Shown here one piece after another: positions 19,203 to 28,201 of a stretch of DNA of 64,000 nt. Each line of letters begins with the position of its first letter. Positions within the stretch are counted from its first letter, which is position 1. Position numbers and translations under genes: made by a program. The notes beneath the pieces were generated by a model, which made no database searches, had not been told where the DNA came from, and was given only the letters and a program-made list of their open reading frames with translations. The DNA is from Neobacillus sp. OS1-2. Lineage in GTDB: Bacteria > Bacillota > Bacilli > Bacillales > Cytobacillaceae. The DNA lies in the NCBI RefSeq assembly GCF_030915505.1, contig NZ_CP133265.1, forward strand, positions 682,001 through 746,000, read 5' to 3'.

Positions 19203-19232
19203 ACTATACCACAAACAAAGATACGATGTCAA
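19203..19232 (-). promoter_or_regulatory. Sigma-A promoter of infC-rpmI-rplT
   Basis: On the minus strand TTGACA, an 18-nt spacer and TATAGT. It lies directly upstream of the attenuated leader. Confidence 0.75.
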
Positions 19233-19304
19233 CGAACCATTTCCTTGATGACAACGAAATTTATTGTAGCAAGAAACTAAAAATTATTCAACATTTTTTT
19301 TAAT

Positions 19305-19332
19305 AAAAAGGGAAGTCTCCCTCCCTTTTTTA
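19305..19332 (-). terminator. Terminator of thrS
   Basis: On the minus strand AAAAGGGAGG and the following TTCCCTTTTTT form a stem with a T tail just after the thrS stop. Confidence 0.8.
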
Positions 19333-19339
19333 AAAACTT

Positions 19340-21272
19340 TTATTTTTTCACTTCAGCATTAAGTGCTGTAAGAAAGTCCGCGAATGGCTTTGTTTCTGAG
19401 TTTTGTTCACCATATTTACGAACGTTGACTGCTTGATCCTCAACCTCTTTATCACCTACAACAAGCATATATGGTATTTTTTGCATTTGCGCCTCACGGA
19501 TTTTATAGCCGATTTTTTCATCACGGCCATCCAATTCAACACGGAAGCCCTCGTTTTGCAATTGTTCCTGAACCTTACGTGCGTAATCATAATGTGCGCC
19601 CGGCGATACAGGGATCACCTGAACCTGAACTGGCGCAAGCCATGTTGGGAAGGCTCCTTTGTATTCTTCAATTAAGAAGGCTACAAACCGTTCCATGGTT
19701 GACACGACACCGCGGTGGATGACGACTGGACGATGCTGTTTGCCGTCCTCACCCACATAGGTTAAATCAAAGCGCTCTGGGAGTAAGAAGTCTAATTGGA
19801 CAGTAGATAAAGTTTCCTCTTTACCTAAGGCCGTTTTCACTTGAACATCAAGCTTAGGACCGTAAAAAGCCGCTTCACCCTCTGCTTCATAATAATCAAG
19901 TCCAAGGTCATCCATGGCTTCTTTCAGCATACCCTGCGCTTTTTCCCACATCGCATCATCATCAAAATACTTTTTCAGTATCCTGTGGGTCACGGTAAGA
20001 AAGACGGAATGAATAATCAGTAAGGTTAAAATCTTTATAGACCGCTAGAACGAGATTCACTACTCGTTTGAATTCATCCTTAATTTGATCTGGACGAACA
20101 AAAATGTGGGCATCATTTAACGTCATGCCGCGAACACGCTGTAATCCAGATAAGGCACCGGACATTTCATAGCGGTGCATTGTTCCAAGTTCCGCAATCC
20201 GAATTGGCAGTTCACGATAACTGTGAATGCTGTTTTTATATACCATCATGTGATGCGGGCAGTTCATTGGTCGAAGAACTAATTGCTCGTTGTCCATGTC
20301 CATGACCGGAAACATGTCTTCTTGATAATGATCCCAGTGGCCGGAAGTTTTATAAAGCTCAACACTTCCCATCACAGGAGTATATACATGGTCATAACCA
20401 AGACGAACTTCTTTATCAACGATGTAGCGCTCAACAATACGGCGGATTGTTGCACCCTTAGGAAGCCATAACGGTAACCCTTGTCCAACTAATTGGGAAT
20501 TAGTGAAAAGGCTCAATTCTTTCCCAATTTTGCGATGATCACGTTCTTTCGCTTCTTCAAGCAAGCGAAGGTGCTCTGCTAAATCCTCTTTTTTGAAAAA
20601 AGCAGTTCCATACACACGCTGCAGCATTTTATTGTCACTATTGCCGCGCCAATAAGCACCGGCAATACTTAATAATTTAAATTCTTTAATCTTCCCTGTA
20701 GAAGGAACATGGATACCACGGCAGAGGTCAACGAATTCACCCTGTTGATAAAGGGTTACTGTTTCCCCATCTGGAATCGCTTCGATTAATTCAAGCTTAT
20801 AGGGATCATCCATTTCTTTAAAAAGCTGAACCGCCTCATCCCTGCTTACTTCTTTTCGAATGATTTCAAGATTTTCGTTAACAATTTTCATCATTTCCTT
20901 TTCAATCTTCGGAAGATCTTCAGGTGTTAAAGAAACCTCAAGATCCATATCGTAGTAAAATCCGCCTTCAATAACAGGTCCCACACCAAGATTTACATCA
21001 GGATAAAGGCGATTGACCGCTTGTGCCATTAAATGGGCAGTACTATGGCGTAAAACTTCTAGCGCATCACTTGATTCCGGTGTAACTATTTCTATAGATC
21101 CGTCTTCGATAATGGGACGGCGAAGATCAAATAGTTGGCCATTCCATTTGCCGGCAATGGCTTTTTTCTTTAAGCCCGGGCTGATGGAAGCAGCAATATC
21201 CTCCGTTTTTGTCCCCCGTGCAAACTCCTTTACTGCCCCGTCAGGAAACGAAATCTTTACAACATCTGACAT
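19340..21272 (-). pseudogene. thrS: Threonine--tRNA ligase, one-base frameshift
   Basis: ThrRS charges tRNA-Thr and edits Ser-tRNA-Thr. The ATG at 21270-21272 (MSDVVKISF) has GGGAGGAA upstream; residues 1-431 end YRDPQDTEK. The protein then continues in another frame as [14 protein letters not shown] down to 19340. The sequence has five A where GAA AAG TAT TTT needs four, at about 19973-19977. Removing one gives 643 residues, the length I recall for B. subtilis ThrS. TGS, editing, class II core ([22 protein letters not shown]) and anticodon domains are otherwise intact. The gene is normally essential, so a homopolymer sequencing error is the likely cause. A second ThrRS elsewhere cannot be ruled out. 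Confidence 0.88.
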
Positions 21273-21295
21273 ATAAATTCCTCCCTTTAATTTAA

Positions 21296-21336
21296 AGTGT
21301 CCAGCTTCAGCGCCTAGGCGCTTCTGCTTTTCTAAT
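21296..21336 (-). repeat. Dispersed palindromic repeat, minimal copy
   Basis: On the minus strand AGAAAAGCAGAAGCGCC is joined directly to TAGGCGCTGAAGCTGGACA. These are the two ends of the 840-965 element with the interior deleted. It lies between the T-box terminator and thrS. Confidence 0.75.
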
Positions 21337-21341
21337 AAAAC

Positions 21342-21627
21342 AAAAAAACCCGCCCCCGGAATAGGGACGAGTTTTGAAAACACGTGGTTCCACCCAATTT
21401 TTCATTTTCAGGTACATAACACTGAAAAATGACTTTGGTCAGGTAACGGCTGTAGACCGTCAACCATTACTTACTCCATAGAAAATGCAGTGTTCACAGT
21501 TGAAGTTTAAAGGTGGTAAGTATTTTTTTCGTGTTAGGAGATTTTCAGCCGGCGGTCTCCCTCTCTAAAAAACCGTAAAGAAATACTATTGTCCTTATCA
21601 TTACTTTTAATAAATATAATTGCTATG
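21342..21627 (-). ncRNA. T-box riboswitch of thrS
   Basis: The T-box core TTGGGTGGAACCACG lies near 21385-21400 on the minus strand. It is followed by a terminator hairpin (CTCGTCCCTATTCCGGGGGCGGG, then TTTTTTT). An ACC triplet in TACTTACCACC (about 21512-21520) is a plausible Thr specifier codon. The leader starts after the promoter at 21634-21662. Confidence 0.9.
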
Positions 21628-21633
21628 TACGTT

Positions 21634-21662
21634 ATTATAATCAGTACAAAATAAAAAATCAA
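21634..21662 (-). promoter_or_regulatory. Sigma-A promoter of thrS
   Basis: On the minus strand TTGATT, a 17-nt spacer and TATAAT, directly upstream of the T-box leader. Confidence 0.65.
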
Positions 21663-21698
21663 GGTACGCAAAACTAACTATTCCCATAATATTATTTT

Positions 21699-22580
21699 TT
21701 ATGCATGATTTTCGGAGGATTTCTCATCCACAGACAATTTCTTTACCTCTCGGAGTGCCGCAAAGGTTTTAATAGTTACCCGCTCTTCAAAGATATTTTT
21801 AATGGTTCTAACGAGTGGCTCGTTAGGGTCGTTTGCATAAATAAAAATAGAAGTCGGTGCCAACGACAACAGCGGTGCAATGGAGGCAGAATCGACATAT
21901 ACAGGATGATTCACTAATAATTTACGGTCAATCATTTTTGTTAATTCCCCTCGTTTGATCTCCTTTAACTCTTCATTATAAAAAGTAATTTCCTCATCAA
22001 ATAATACATGAAGAATGTCCATTTTCGGTTCCCGATTCATCAAAAAATCCCTAAGCATTTGCACAAACATTTGATATTCCTGCTCCATTTTATACTCATC
22101 AATGGCCAGCTCTACATAACCCTCAAGCATTTGAAGATAGGGGCGCAAACGAAATTTATGGAACGAGTCAAATGATAAAGAAACATGATCTTGAAACACA
22201 TGGCTGATGGCAGCCTTAATCATATCGAGCTCCTCACTTGTTTCTTTTAAGAAAACAGCTAAGTCGTCTCTCTGACCCTCAAGTACAGAATAAATAATTT
22301 CCATAATTTGCTGTTGCTCTTCTAAATCCTCATAATAAAATTGATTCTTAATAATCTCTCTAAACCAGTCATTTCGTTTTATTATTGTAATAAAATCAAA
22401 AAAAGCCGTTTTCAGTGCTTCAAAAATATCAACGGATAATTCGCTATCTAAAATTTTTACTATATGTCGATCTTCAAGTAGAAGAATAGTTTCTTTTTCC
22501 GGTTTATATGGAACATACTTTAGCAAGTGGGCATAAAATCTTTGTGCATCCAGCTTGCCTTGGAAGATGATTTCCGCCAA
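21699..22580 (-). CDS. ytxC: YtxC-family protein
   Basis: This 293-residue protein fits the YtxC family of sporulation-associated proteins of unknown function, found between dnaI and thrS in Bacillus. The C-terminal half (FDSFHKFRLRPYLQMLEGYVELAIDEYKMEQEYQMFVQMLRDFL) is the most family-like part. No catalytic motif, signal peptide or membrane segment is evident. It lies downstream of the dnaI terminator and upstream of the thrS promoter, so it is probably transcribed alone. Confidence 0.8.
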   Translation of the reverse strand: MAEIIFQGKLDAQRFYAHLLKYVPYKPEKETILLLEDRHIVKILDSELSVDIFEALKTAFFDFITIIKRNDWFREIIKNQFYYEDLEEQQQIMEIIYSVLEGQRDDLAVFLKETSEELDMIKAAISHVFQDHVSLSFDSFHKFRLRPYLQMLEGYVELAIDEYKMEQEYQMFVQMLRDFLMNREPKMDILHVLFDEEITFYNEELKEIKRGELTKMIDRKLLVNHPVYVDSASIAPLLSLAPTSIFIYANDPNEPLVRTIKNIFEERVTIKTFAALREVKKLSVDEKSSENHA

Positions 22581-22677
22581 CCAAATCCCCCCTTTTTGTC
22601 AAATCACTGTTTTAAATATATATGGGGGTCTTGGCCAAAATAGAAGTTAGCAGACCAAGGCTTTTTGTATTTAAATA

Positions 22678-22711
22678 AAAAAAGGATCGCCGTTTTAGTA
22701 CGACAATCCTA
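22678..22711 (-). terminator. Terminator of nrdR-dnaB-dnaI
   Basis: AGGATTGTCGT and ACGGCGATCCT pair on the minus strand with G-U pairs, followed by TTTTTTT. Confidence 0.85.
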
Positions 22712-22722
22712 AACACAGTTTA

Positions 22723-23658
22723 TTATCTTCGATTTCTGCCATCTACAAGCACAGGCTCGCTCAAGGTTCGAATTCGTTCCATAATTCGCATGGCCTTCAT
22801 CTTTTCTTCTTCACCGCGCTGGCTGTATGTTAAGTGATGCTCGAGCCCTTTAAAATCAAAATTCGAGGTGAAAAAGGTTGGAAGACTTTCGAGCATCCGG
22901 AATTGCAATATTGGCCCGAGAATTTCGTCCCGTGTCCAGCTCGACATGGCTTCAGCACCAATATCATCCAGCATTAAAATGGGTTCTTTCTTTAATGCTT
23001 CAATTTTTTCATTAAGTGTTGAGTCGGCTATGGAGCTTTTCATTTCCCTCAGTAATTCCGGAACATAAACAATCATTGATGAAATTTGTTTTCTTGCCAG
23101 CTCATTGGCAATGGCACCTAATATATACGACTTACCTACACCGAATTTCCCGTATAAATAGAGGCCTTTGGCTTTTTTACCTGCTTCATAATTCATTAAA
23201 AAAGTTGCCGCTTTATCGCCCGCATCAAGCCGGCCCGTATCCCCTTCGAAGTCCTCAAAGGTCGCCTCAAGGATATCCCTTGGTACATAGAGACTTTTAA
23301 TTAGCTTTTCATTTTTCTTTTTCTCATCTGCTATGACCTTCAGCTTGCATCGCTTATAGACCACATCAATGGAGTTTCGTGATAGAACCAATTCAGGTTC
23401 ATATCCCTTCATAAAGTTTATACATTTTTCAAGACTCTCACAGCGGTTGCAGTCCTGACTTTGGTTCGTGTATTCGTATAGTTTACTCATGCTCTTTTCA
23501 ATCATTTCTTGGGTAATTTCATCTTCATGCTCAGATAAAAATACTTGAACTCCCCGATTTTGCAGGACTTTCTGACGCTGTTCTTGATAGCGCTTTTGAA
23601 AGTTCTGATTCGAGGCAAGCCGTTGTAAGGTTTTATTTATCTTTTCCATACGATTCAC
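22723..23658 (-). CDS. dnaI: Primosomal helicase loader DnaI
   Basis: DnaI is the AAA+ loader that places the replicative helicase (DnaC in B. subtilis) on DNA. This 311-residue protein has the N-terminal helicase-binding zinc region (CNRCESLEKC at about 73-82). The ATPase domain has Walker A YGKFGVGKSYILGA (about 168-181) and Walker B PILMLDDIGAEAM. It starts 3 bp after dnaB ends. The two proteins act together with DnaD in primosome assembly, so translational coupling makes sense. Confidence 0.95.
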   Translation of the reverse strand: MNRMEKINKTLQRLASNQNFQKRYQEQRQKVLQNRGVQVFLSEHEDEITQEMIEKSMSKLYEYTNQSQDCNRCESLEKCINFMKGYEPELVLSRNSIDVVYKRCKLKVIADEKKKNEKLIKSLYVPRDILEATFEDFEGDTGRLDAGDKAATFLMNYEAGKKAKGLYLYGKFGVGKSYILGAIANELARKQISSMIVYVPELLREMKSSIADSTLNEKIEALKKEPILMLDDIGAEAMSSWTRDEILGPILQFRMLESLPTFFTSNFDFKGLEHHLTYSQRGEEEKMKAMRIMERIRTLSEPVLVDGRNRR

Positions 23659-23661
23659 ATC

Positions 23662-25053
23662 CTACTTCCTAAAGGCTTTTAATTTCTCTTCAATCGCCCG
23701 CTTTTTCTCTTCGTCTTCGGTTTTGTTTTCAAGGGAAGAATCTTTAACCGGTGTATTCGGGCTTTCTTCAAACCAATCAGGGATTAACTCGGTTCGAATG
23801 GGCTTTTTATTCCCTCTTGTTCTAGCCTTTTTATTTTCATTCTGAGCCGTTTCATTATTTTTGGCGAGTTCCATTGCTTCTTTCACCGTTTTTATTTGCA
23901 ATCGTGCCCACGTACTTGCGACCGCATCAACATAATTCTTGGAAAATTGCATCTTCGTTTTTCTCATGACAAAATCAATCAAAACATTTACCACACCGGG
24001 AGAAAGCTTATATTTTATCATCACTTCTTCTAAAACTTTTAAGTTAGCATCAGACGGTTCCACACCACCTGAGATCTCTTTAAAGACAGTTAGCGGTGGG
24101 GTTGTTTCATATGATCGAATCAAATTTTCTTCTGGTGTTTTCGGTTCGGTTAATTGGGTTTGAAGAGCGGCCGGTTGGATCCGATTAATCAGGCTTGGCA
24201 ATTGGTCATAATTCTCAAATTGATACCAATCGCGCGCACCTTTTCTCAAGTCCTCAATATCAATTTCATCATTCGGATTGATCGCACCTAAGATAAAATT
24301 TTTCATTTCAATCGGGTCGATATTATATAAAAATGCAAGATTGCTAATTACATTCTTCACTTTAGATGTCAGTGCTTTTTTAGGAACTAATGATTCATTC
24401 AGACCTGCTTCTAACAAAGCAAAATCGAACGAACCCGTATCAATTTGAATAGGATTTGATTCATTTCGGCCAATAAACTGATTATGTTCCCCTGCTTCCT
24501 CAATATCTTCTGAAACATCCTGAAGGTATTGCAGGCTTCCGGGAGCAGCCGATGCAAATACGTCCTGAAAAGCCCTCGTCACATCTTGGTATTCTTTTTC
24601 CCCCGGCATTTGCTGGACAGTAAAGAAGCGTTTTAGTCTTGCAAAATGATTTTTGCCAATTTTTCTGTAAAGATAAATATTTAACATCCCATCTAAGAAG
24701 AATTGCTCGGGATTTAATGGGGGATACAGTTCGTAAATAAAGGAACGATCCTCGCCATTCGTTTTAACATAGGTCTTTAATAAACCAATGCCCTCTAACT
24801 TTAATCGCGCCTCATATATATCATTTAAATTCATTTCCATTATGTTCATCAAAAGATGATGTGTGGAAGTTTCAGACCAAAGGCGGTTTTCCTCAAGCTC
24901 CATCCAGAGAGTCATATACAAGCTAAAACAAGTTGATCCTATCAAAGGCTGATATAAAAACGTCAGCACTTTACGGTCATACTCATGTAAAAGCCCATTG
25001 GCCGCTACCATATACCGGTCGATAGGAAGAATTTCCTGCCAATGCTGCGCCAT
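23662..25053 (-). CDS. dnaB: Replication initiation and membrane attachment protein DnaB
   Basis: This Firmicutes-type DnaB (not the helicase) acts after DnaD to recruit the helicase-DnaI complex at oriC and restart sites. The frame from ATG at 25051-25053 (MAQHWQEILPIDRYMVAANG) gives 463 residues; a TTG at 25090-25092 would add 13 poorly conserved residues. The N-terminal winged-helix DDBH1 and C-terminal DDBH2 region (about 320-400, VLEEVMIKYKLSPGVVNVLIDFVM) are present. The order nrdR-dnaB-dnaI is as in B. subtilis. Confidence 0.92.
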   Translation of the reverse strand: MAQHWQEILPIDRYMVAANGLLHEYDRKVLTFLYQPLIGSTCFSLYMTLWMELEENRLWSETSTHHLLMNIMEMNLNDIYEARLKLEGIGLLKTYVKTNGEDRSFIYELYPPLNPEQFFLDGMLNIYLYRKIGKNHFARLKRFFTVQQMPGEKEYQDVTRAFQDVFASAAPGSLQYLQDVSEDIEEAGEHNQFIGRNESNPIQIDTGSFDFALLEAGLNESLVPKKALTSKVKNVISNLAFLYNIDPIEMKNFILGAINPNDEIDIEDLRKGARDWYQFENYDQLPSLINRIQPAALQTQLTEPKTPEENLIRSYETTPPLTVFKEISGGVEPSDANLKVLEEVMIKYKLSPGVVNVLIDFVMRKTKMQFSKNYVDAVASTWARLQIKTVKEAMELAKNNETAQNENKKARTRGNKKPIRTELIPDWFEESPNTPVKDSSLENKTEDEEKKRAIEEKLKAFRK

Positions 25054-25112
25054 ATCAATCCAACATCCCTTCGTTAGTGAAAAAAGAGCCAAAGATTGAC
25101 CCTTTAGCTCAG

Positions 25113-25574
25113 TTAAGATTTTTCCTTTTTGATTAATTCTTTTAATTCATCGATAAATACATTGATATCTTTAAATTGGCGGTAAACAGAGGCGAATCTC
25201 ACATATGCGACTTCATCGACATGCGCCAGCCTGTCCATCACCATTTCACCAATGGCATCACTTTTGATTTCTGAAATACCCTGACTGCGAAGATCCTTTT
25301 CAACACCATGAGTGATATCTTCTAACTCTTTTAAGGCTACAGGTCGTTTTTCGCACGCCTTAATCAAGCCCCGCAATATCTTATCACGGCTGAATTCTTC
25401 TCTCGTTCCTTCTTTTTTCACCACAATTAAGGGGATCTCTTCAATCTTCTCGAAAGTGGTAAATCGATATCCGCATTCTTCACATTCCCGCCTTCTCCGT
25501 GTTGCACGTCCTTCATCAACAGGCCGGGAATCTAGAACACGTGTACCATAATTTTGACATGAAGGGCATTTCAT
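25113..25574 (-). CDS. nrdR: Ribonucleotide reductase repressor NrdR
   Basis: This 153-residue protein has an N-terminal zinc ribbon ([16 protein letters not shown] and [12 protein letters not shown]) and an ATP-cone domain (from about 49, [20 protein letters not shown]). NrdR senses dATP/ATP and represses ribonucleotide reductase genes by binding NrdR boxes. It lies directly upstream of dnaB-dnaI, linking dNTP control with replication initiation genes. No NrdR box was noticed nearby. Confidence 0.96.
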   Translation of the reverse strand: MKCPSCQNYGTRVLDSRPVDEGRATRRRRECEECGYRFTTFEKIEEIPLIVVKKEGTREEFSRDKILRGLIKACEKRPVALKELEDITHGVEKDLRSQGISEIKSDAIGEMVMDRLAHVDEVAYVRFASVYRQFKDINVFIDELKELIKKEKS

Positions 25575-25658
25575 TGTTTAATCAGCTCCAAATCGACAAA
25601 ATCCTTATCTTTATCTTATTAAATAGCAGCCCTTTGTACAAGTAGAAGTGTACGAGTT

Positions 25659-26036
25659 TTATTTCGTTCCAACAAGATTATGTAATTGGCCAATCCGCTT
25701 ATAATAAGCAGTAATACGGGTTTTTAAAACGGGATTTATGCCTATTAATGAAAATCTTTCTGATGAAATATTAAAATCAACTGCTGTTTCCATCGGTTTT
25801 ACCGAAACAATTGTGATAATCAAGAAACAAGGGATTGGTTTTTTGACTTCAACCGCAATCTCTCCATGGTCCTTAGATACGGTTATGACCTGACAATCGG
25901 CATCATCATGGAAAATTTTTTCGACTGATTGAAATAACTGATTAAAAGTGGCCTTATAATAATGCGTTTTCAAGGAATCATCCGTGTTTTGGTCTGAAGT
26001 TTCTATTTGCTTTTTAAACCGTGTAAAAATACCCAT
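25659..26036 (-). CDS. Conserved hypothetical cytosolic protein
   Basis: This is a 125-residue protein that I cannot assign. It starts MGIFTRFKKQIETS and has mixed alpha/beta character, with VITVSKDHGEIAVEVKKP and FLIITIVSVKPMETAVDFNISSE. This pattern suggests a small ligand- or lipid-binding-like sheet (inference only). No signal peptide or membrane helix is convincing, although CFLIITIV is hydrophobic. It lies between speD and nrdR, with its own upstream gap. A CCTCC-type complement before the start gives GGAGGGGT as a good ribosome site. Confidence 0.7.
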   Translation of the reverse strand: MGIFTRFKKQIETSDQNTDDSLKTHYYKATFNQLFQSVEKIFHDDADCQVITVSKDHGEIAVEVKKPIPCFLIITIVSVKPMETAVDFNISSERFSLIGINPVLKTRITAYYKRIGQLHNLVGTK

Positions 26037-26093
26037 ACTACCCCTCCAAATATCTACTCTTTAACTTAGTTTACAACATTTCCAGCAAAATAT

Positions 26094-26123
26094 AAAAAGA
26101 GATGTACAAGTGGTACACCTCTA
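26094..26123 (-). terminator. Terminator of speD
   Basis: AGAGGTGTAC and GTACATCTCT pair on the minus strand around a short loop, followed by TTTTTAT. Confidence 0.8.
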
Positions 26124-26148
26124 AGCTAATTGTTTTTATAAAGATTGA

Positions 26149-26529
26149 TTATAGAACTTTCGCCTGTTTTACATGCACAGGACCCATTCCACGTGGAATT
26201 TCAATATTTTCACGCGTTTCGGCATTTAACGCTTCAGCAATATAGTCAGCTGCCACATTCGGGTTTAAATCACCGCATGTATACACATCAATGCTGGCAT
26301 AGCCGTGCTCAGGGAAGCTGTGGATAGTAAGGTGTGATTCAGAAATAATGACAACCCCGCTGACACCTTGTGGCGCAAATTTGTGAAACGCTACCTCACG
26401 GACTTCAGCACCGGATTTAAGAGCAGCTTCGACAAAAGTAGTTTCAATAAAGTCCATATCATTTAATTTTTCAAAGTCGCAACCCCAAAGTTCTGAGATT
26501 ACATGACGTCCCATTGTTTCCATATTCAT
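26149..26529 (-). CDS. speD: S-adenosylmethionine decarboxylase proenzyme
   Basis: SpeD makes decarboxylated AdoMet, the aminopropyl donor for spermidine. This 126-residue proenzyme of the short bacterial type self-cleaves at [14 protein letters not shown]; Ser65 should become the pyruvoyl group. The downstream FAPQGVSGV and YTCGD segments carry the other conserved residues (Cys85). The spermidine synthase partner is not in the window. Its expression is probably controlled by the structured leader at 26530-26670. Unlike B. subtilis, where gapB-speD is reported as one transcript, a terminator and a separate promoter divide the two genes here. Confidence 0.96.
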   Translation of the reverse strand: MNMETMGRHVISELWGCDFEKLNDMDFIETTFVEAALKSGAEVREVAFHKFAPQGVSGVVIISESHLTIHSFPEHGYASIDVYTCGDLNPNVAADYIAEALNAETRENIEIPRGMGPVHVKQAKVL

Positions 26530-26670
26530 TTTTCCCCCTTTAACCTTTTATGATGGTTTCTTGAAATCCTGTTATTGACGGTAACTTCTAACTACCACGG
26601 GGGAAAGTTAGTCCTAAGAGGTCCTAACCCTTTAAGTAATTTATCGCTACCTGATTTCAAGAAGTTCACG
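26530..26670 (-). promoter_or_regulatory. Structured speD leader, candidate translational riboswitch
   Basis: In the minus-strand leader TTCTTGAAATC (26653-26663) and GATTTCAAGAA (26558-26568) form a perfect 11-bp closing helix. Inside it GGTAGC (26646-26651) pairs with GTTACC (26580-26585), and AAAGGGTTAG pairs with CTAACTTT with a 2-nt bulge. TTTCCCCC (26599-26606) is fully complementary to the ribosome site GGGGGAAA (26531-26538), and it shares TTT with the third helix. The arrangement fits a ligand- or protein-controlled switch hiding the ribosome site. The ligand is unknown; AdoMet or a polyamine would make sense. Confidence 0.6.
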
Positions 26671-26676
26671 ATGACT

Positions 26677-26705
26677 AGTATACTTGGTTTATATTTTTTT
26701 TGCAA
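26677..26705 (-). promoter_or_regulatory. Sigma-A promoter of speD
   Basis: On the minus strand TTGCAA, a 17-nt spacer and TATACT. Transcription should start near 26670, giving a leader of about 140 nt. Confidence 0.7.
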
Positions 26706-26843
26706 CCTATCAAAATAAATTTTTTTCATGATTAATTTTCATAACAATTGCTCATGGTCATTTTTTATTATATCTGCACATAAATGATTCTTTCGGTAAA
26801 ACTATACTATGCGAAAAAGCCCGTAATGGTACAACCCAATCAT

Positions 26844-26875
26844 AAAAAAATGCCGTCAAATGACAGCATTTTTTT
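26844..26875 (-). terminator. Terminator of gapB
   Basis: AAAAAATGCTGTCA and TGACGGCATTTTTTT form a stem with one G-U pair on the minus strand, with a T tail. Confidence 0.88.
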
Positions 26876-26882
26876 ATAATTA

Positions 26883-27914
26883 TTATCCAACCTTCACCTT
26901 AGCGGCATTCGCAATTTCCTCTGCGACATATAATGCTAACTCAACAACCCGTGTTGAATATCCCCACTCATTATCGTACCAGGCTAACACTTTCACTTTC
27001 CTTGTGCCCATTACCATTGTAGAGAGCCCATCAATAATCGCTGAATGTTCGTTTGTATTAAAATCAACAGAAACCAATGGTTCCATAGTGAAATCCACGA
27101 TACCCCGTAACGATCCGGTAGATGCTTCAATAAAAGCGTGATTAATTTCATCAACGGTTACATCTTGCTTTAGATCGACCACTAAGTCAACAAGCGAAAC
27201 ATTCGGTGTAGGTACTCGAAGTGACATTCCATGTAACTTCCCCTTCAACTGCGGTAATACGAGTGACAACGCCTTTGCAGCTCCTGTTGTGGTGGGAATA
27301 ATAGATTGTCCGCATGCACGTGCTCTCCGTAAATCCTTATGTGGGTTATCAATGTTCTTTTGATCATTTGTATAAGCATGGATGGTCGTCATTAACCCGC
27401 ACTCAATTCCAAACTTTTCGTCTAACACCTTTGCAACGGGTGCAAGACAGTTAGTTGTACAAGATGCATTGGAAATAATATCATGCTTGGTAATATCCAG
27501 CATTTCCTCATTAACACCCATAACGATTGTTATATCTTCATTTTTTCCTGGTGCTGTCAAAAGTACCTTTTTGGCTCCCGCGTCTAAGTGCAGGGCAGCT
27601 TTATCTCTGTCATTAAACTTTCCTGTTGCCTCAATGACAATATCAATGCCAAGCTCTTTCCATGGAAGTTCTTCAGGATTACGCTTATTTAGTAGTTTAA
27701 TTCTTTTCCCATTCACGACCAATTCATCATCTAAAGGAATGACATCGCCCTGGAATGGCCCATGGGTGGTGTCATATTTAAGTAAATGAGCTAAAGTTTC
27801 TGCTGGATAGCTCGCATTTATAGCTACAATCTCCATTTTATTTTCAAGGATTGCTTTTCGAAAAACCATCCTTCCAATTCTCCCAAATCCATTAATCGCA
27901 ATTCTCGCCTTCAT
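26883..27914 (-). CDS. gapB: Glyceraldehyde-3-phosphate dehydrogenase, gluconeogenic (GapB)
   Basis: This 343-residue enzyme has the catalytic Cys152 in SNASCTTNCLAPVAK and the partner His in MTTIHAYTND. The cofactor loop reads INASYPAETLAHLLKYD. It lacks the Asp that gives NAD specificity in GapA, so NADP-linked gluconeogenic GapB is the better call. Its place beside speD and coaE matches B. subtilis gapB. In that species it is repressed by CcpN under glycolytic conditions. TATACT at about 27970 may be its -10 box. Confidence 0.92.
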   Translation of the reverse strand: MKARIAINGFGRIGRMVFRKAILENKMEIVAINASYPAETLAHLLKYDTTHGPFQGDVIPLDDELVVNGKRIKLLNKRNPEELPWKELGIDIVIEATGKFNDRDKAALHLDAGAKKVLLTAPGKNEDITIVMGVNEEMLDITKHDIISNASCTTNCLAPVAKVLDEKFGIECGLMTTIHAYTNDQKNIDNPHKDLRRARACGQSIIPTTTGAAKALSLVLPQLKGKLHGMSLRVPTPNVSLVDLVVDLKQDVTVDEINHAFIEASTGSLRGIVDFTMEPLVSVDFNTNEHSAIIDGLSTMVMGTRKVKVLAWYDNEWGYSTRVVELALYVAEEIANAAKVKVG

Positions 27915-28042
27915 TTTACGGCCCCTTCCGCATTAGTGTTATACTGTTAACTCGTATTATTGCAATTAGTATAACATATTTAGGTGTAATTGTGATGAAT
28001 AAATAGCGGATTTTTCAATGTTTTATAATTCTGATAATTTAA

Positions 28043-28125
28043 AAGAAAAGCGCAAGCGAACCGATGTTGACTTATCGTAGGGCGGAGAGCGAAGGACATT
28101 AGACGCTAGGGGCTGGAGCTAGACA
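28043..28125 (+). repeat. Dispersed palindromic repeat, diverged copy upstream of gapB
   Basis: The ends AGAAAAGCGCAAGCG and GCTAGGGGCTGGAGCTAGACA match the family seen at 840-965, but the interior differs. It lies in the 287-bp gap between the gapB promoter region and the coaE terminator. Nothing else is seen there. Confidence 0.7.
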
Positions 28126-28158
28126 ATTCTCGAAGTCGATATCAATTCTGATATAACC

Positions 28159-28193
28159 AAAAAAAGAAGAGTTCCCCTAGGTAACCCTTCTCA
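28159..28193 (-). terminator. Terminator of coaE
   Basis: On the minus strand AGAAGGGTT and AACTCTTCT pair, with G-U pairs allowed, followed by TTTTTTT. Confidence 0.82.
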
Positions 28194-28201
28194 CATTTCG
28201 A

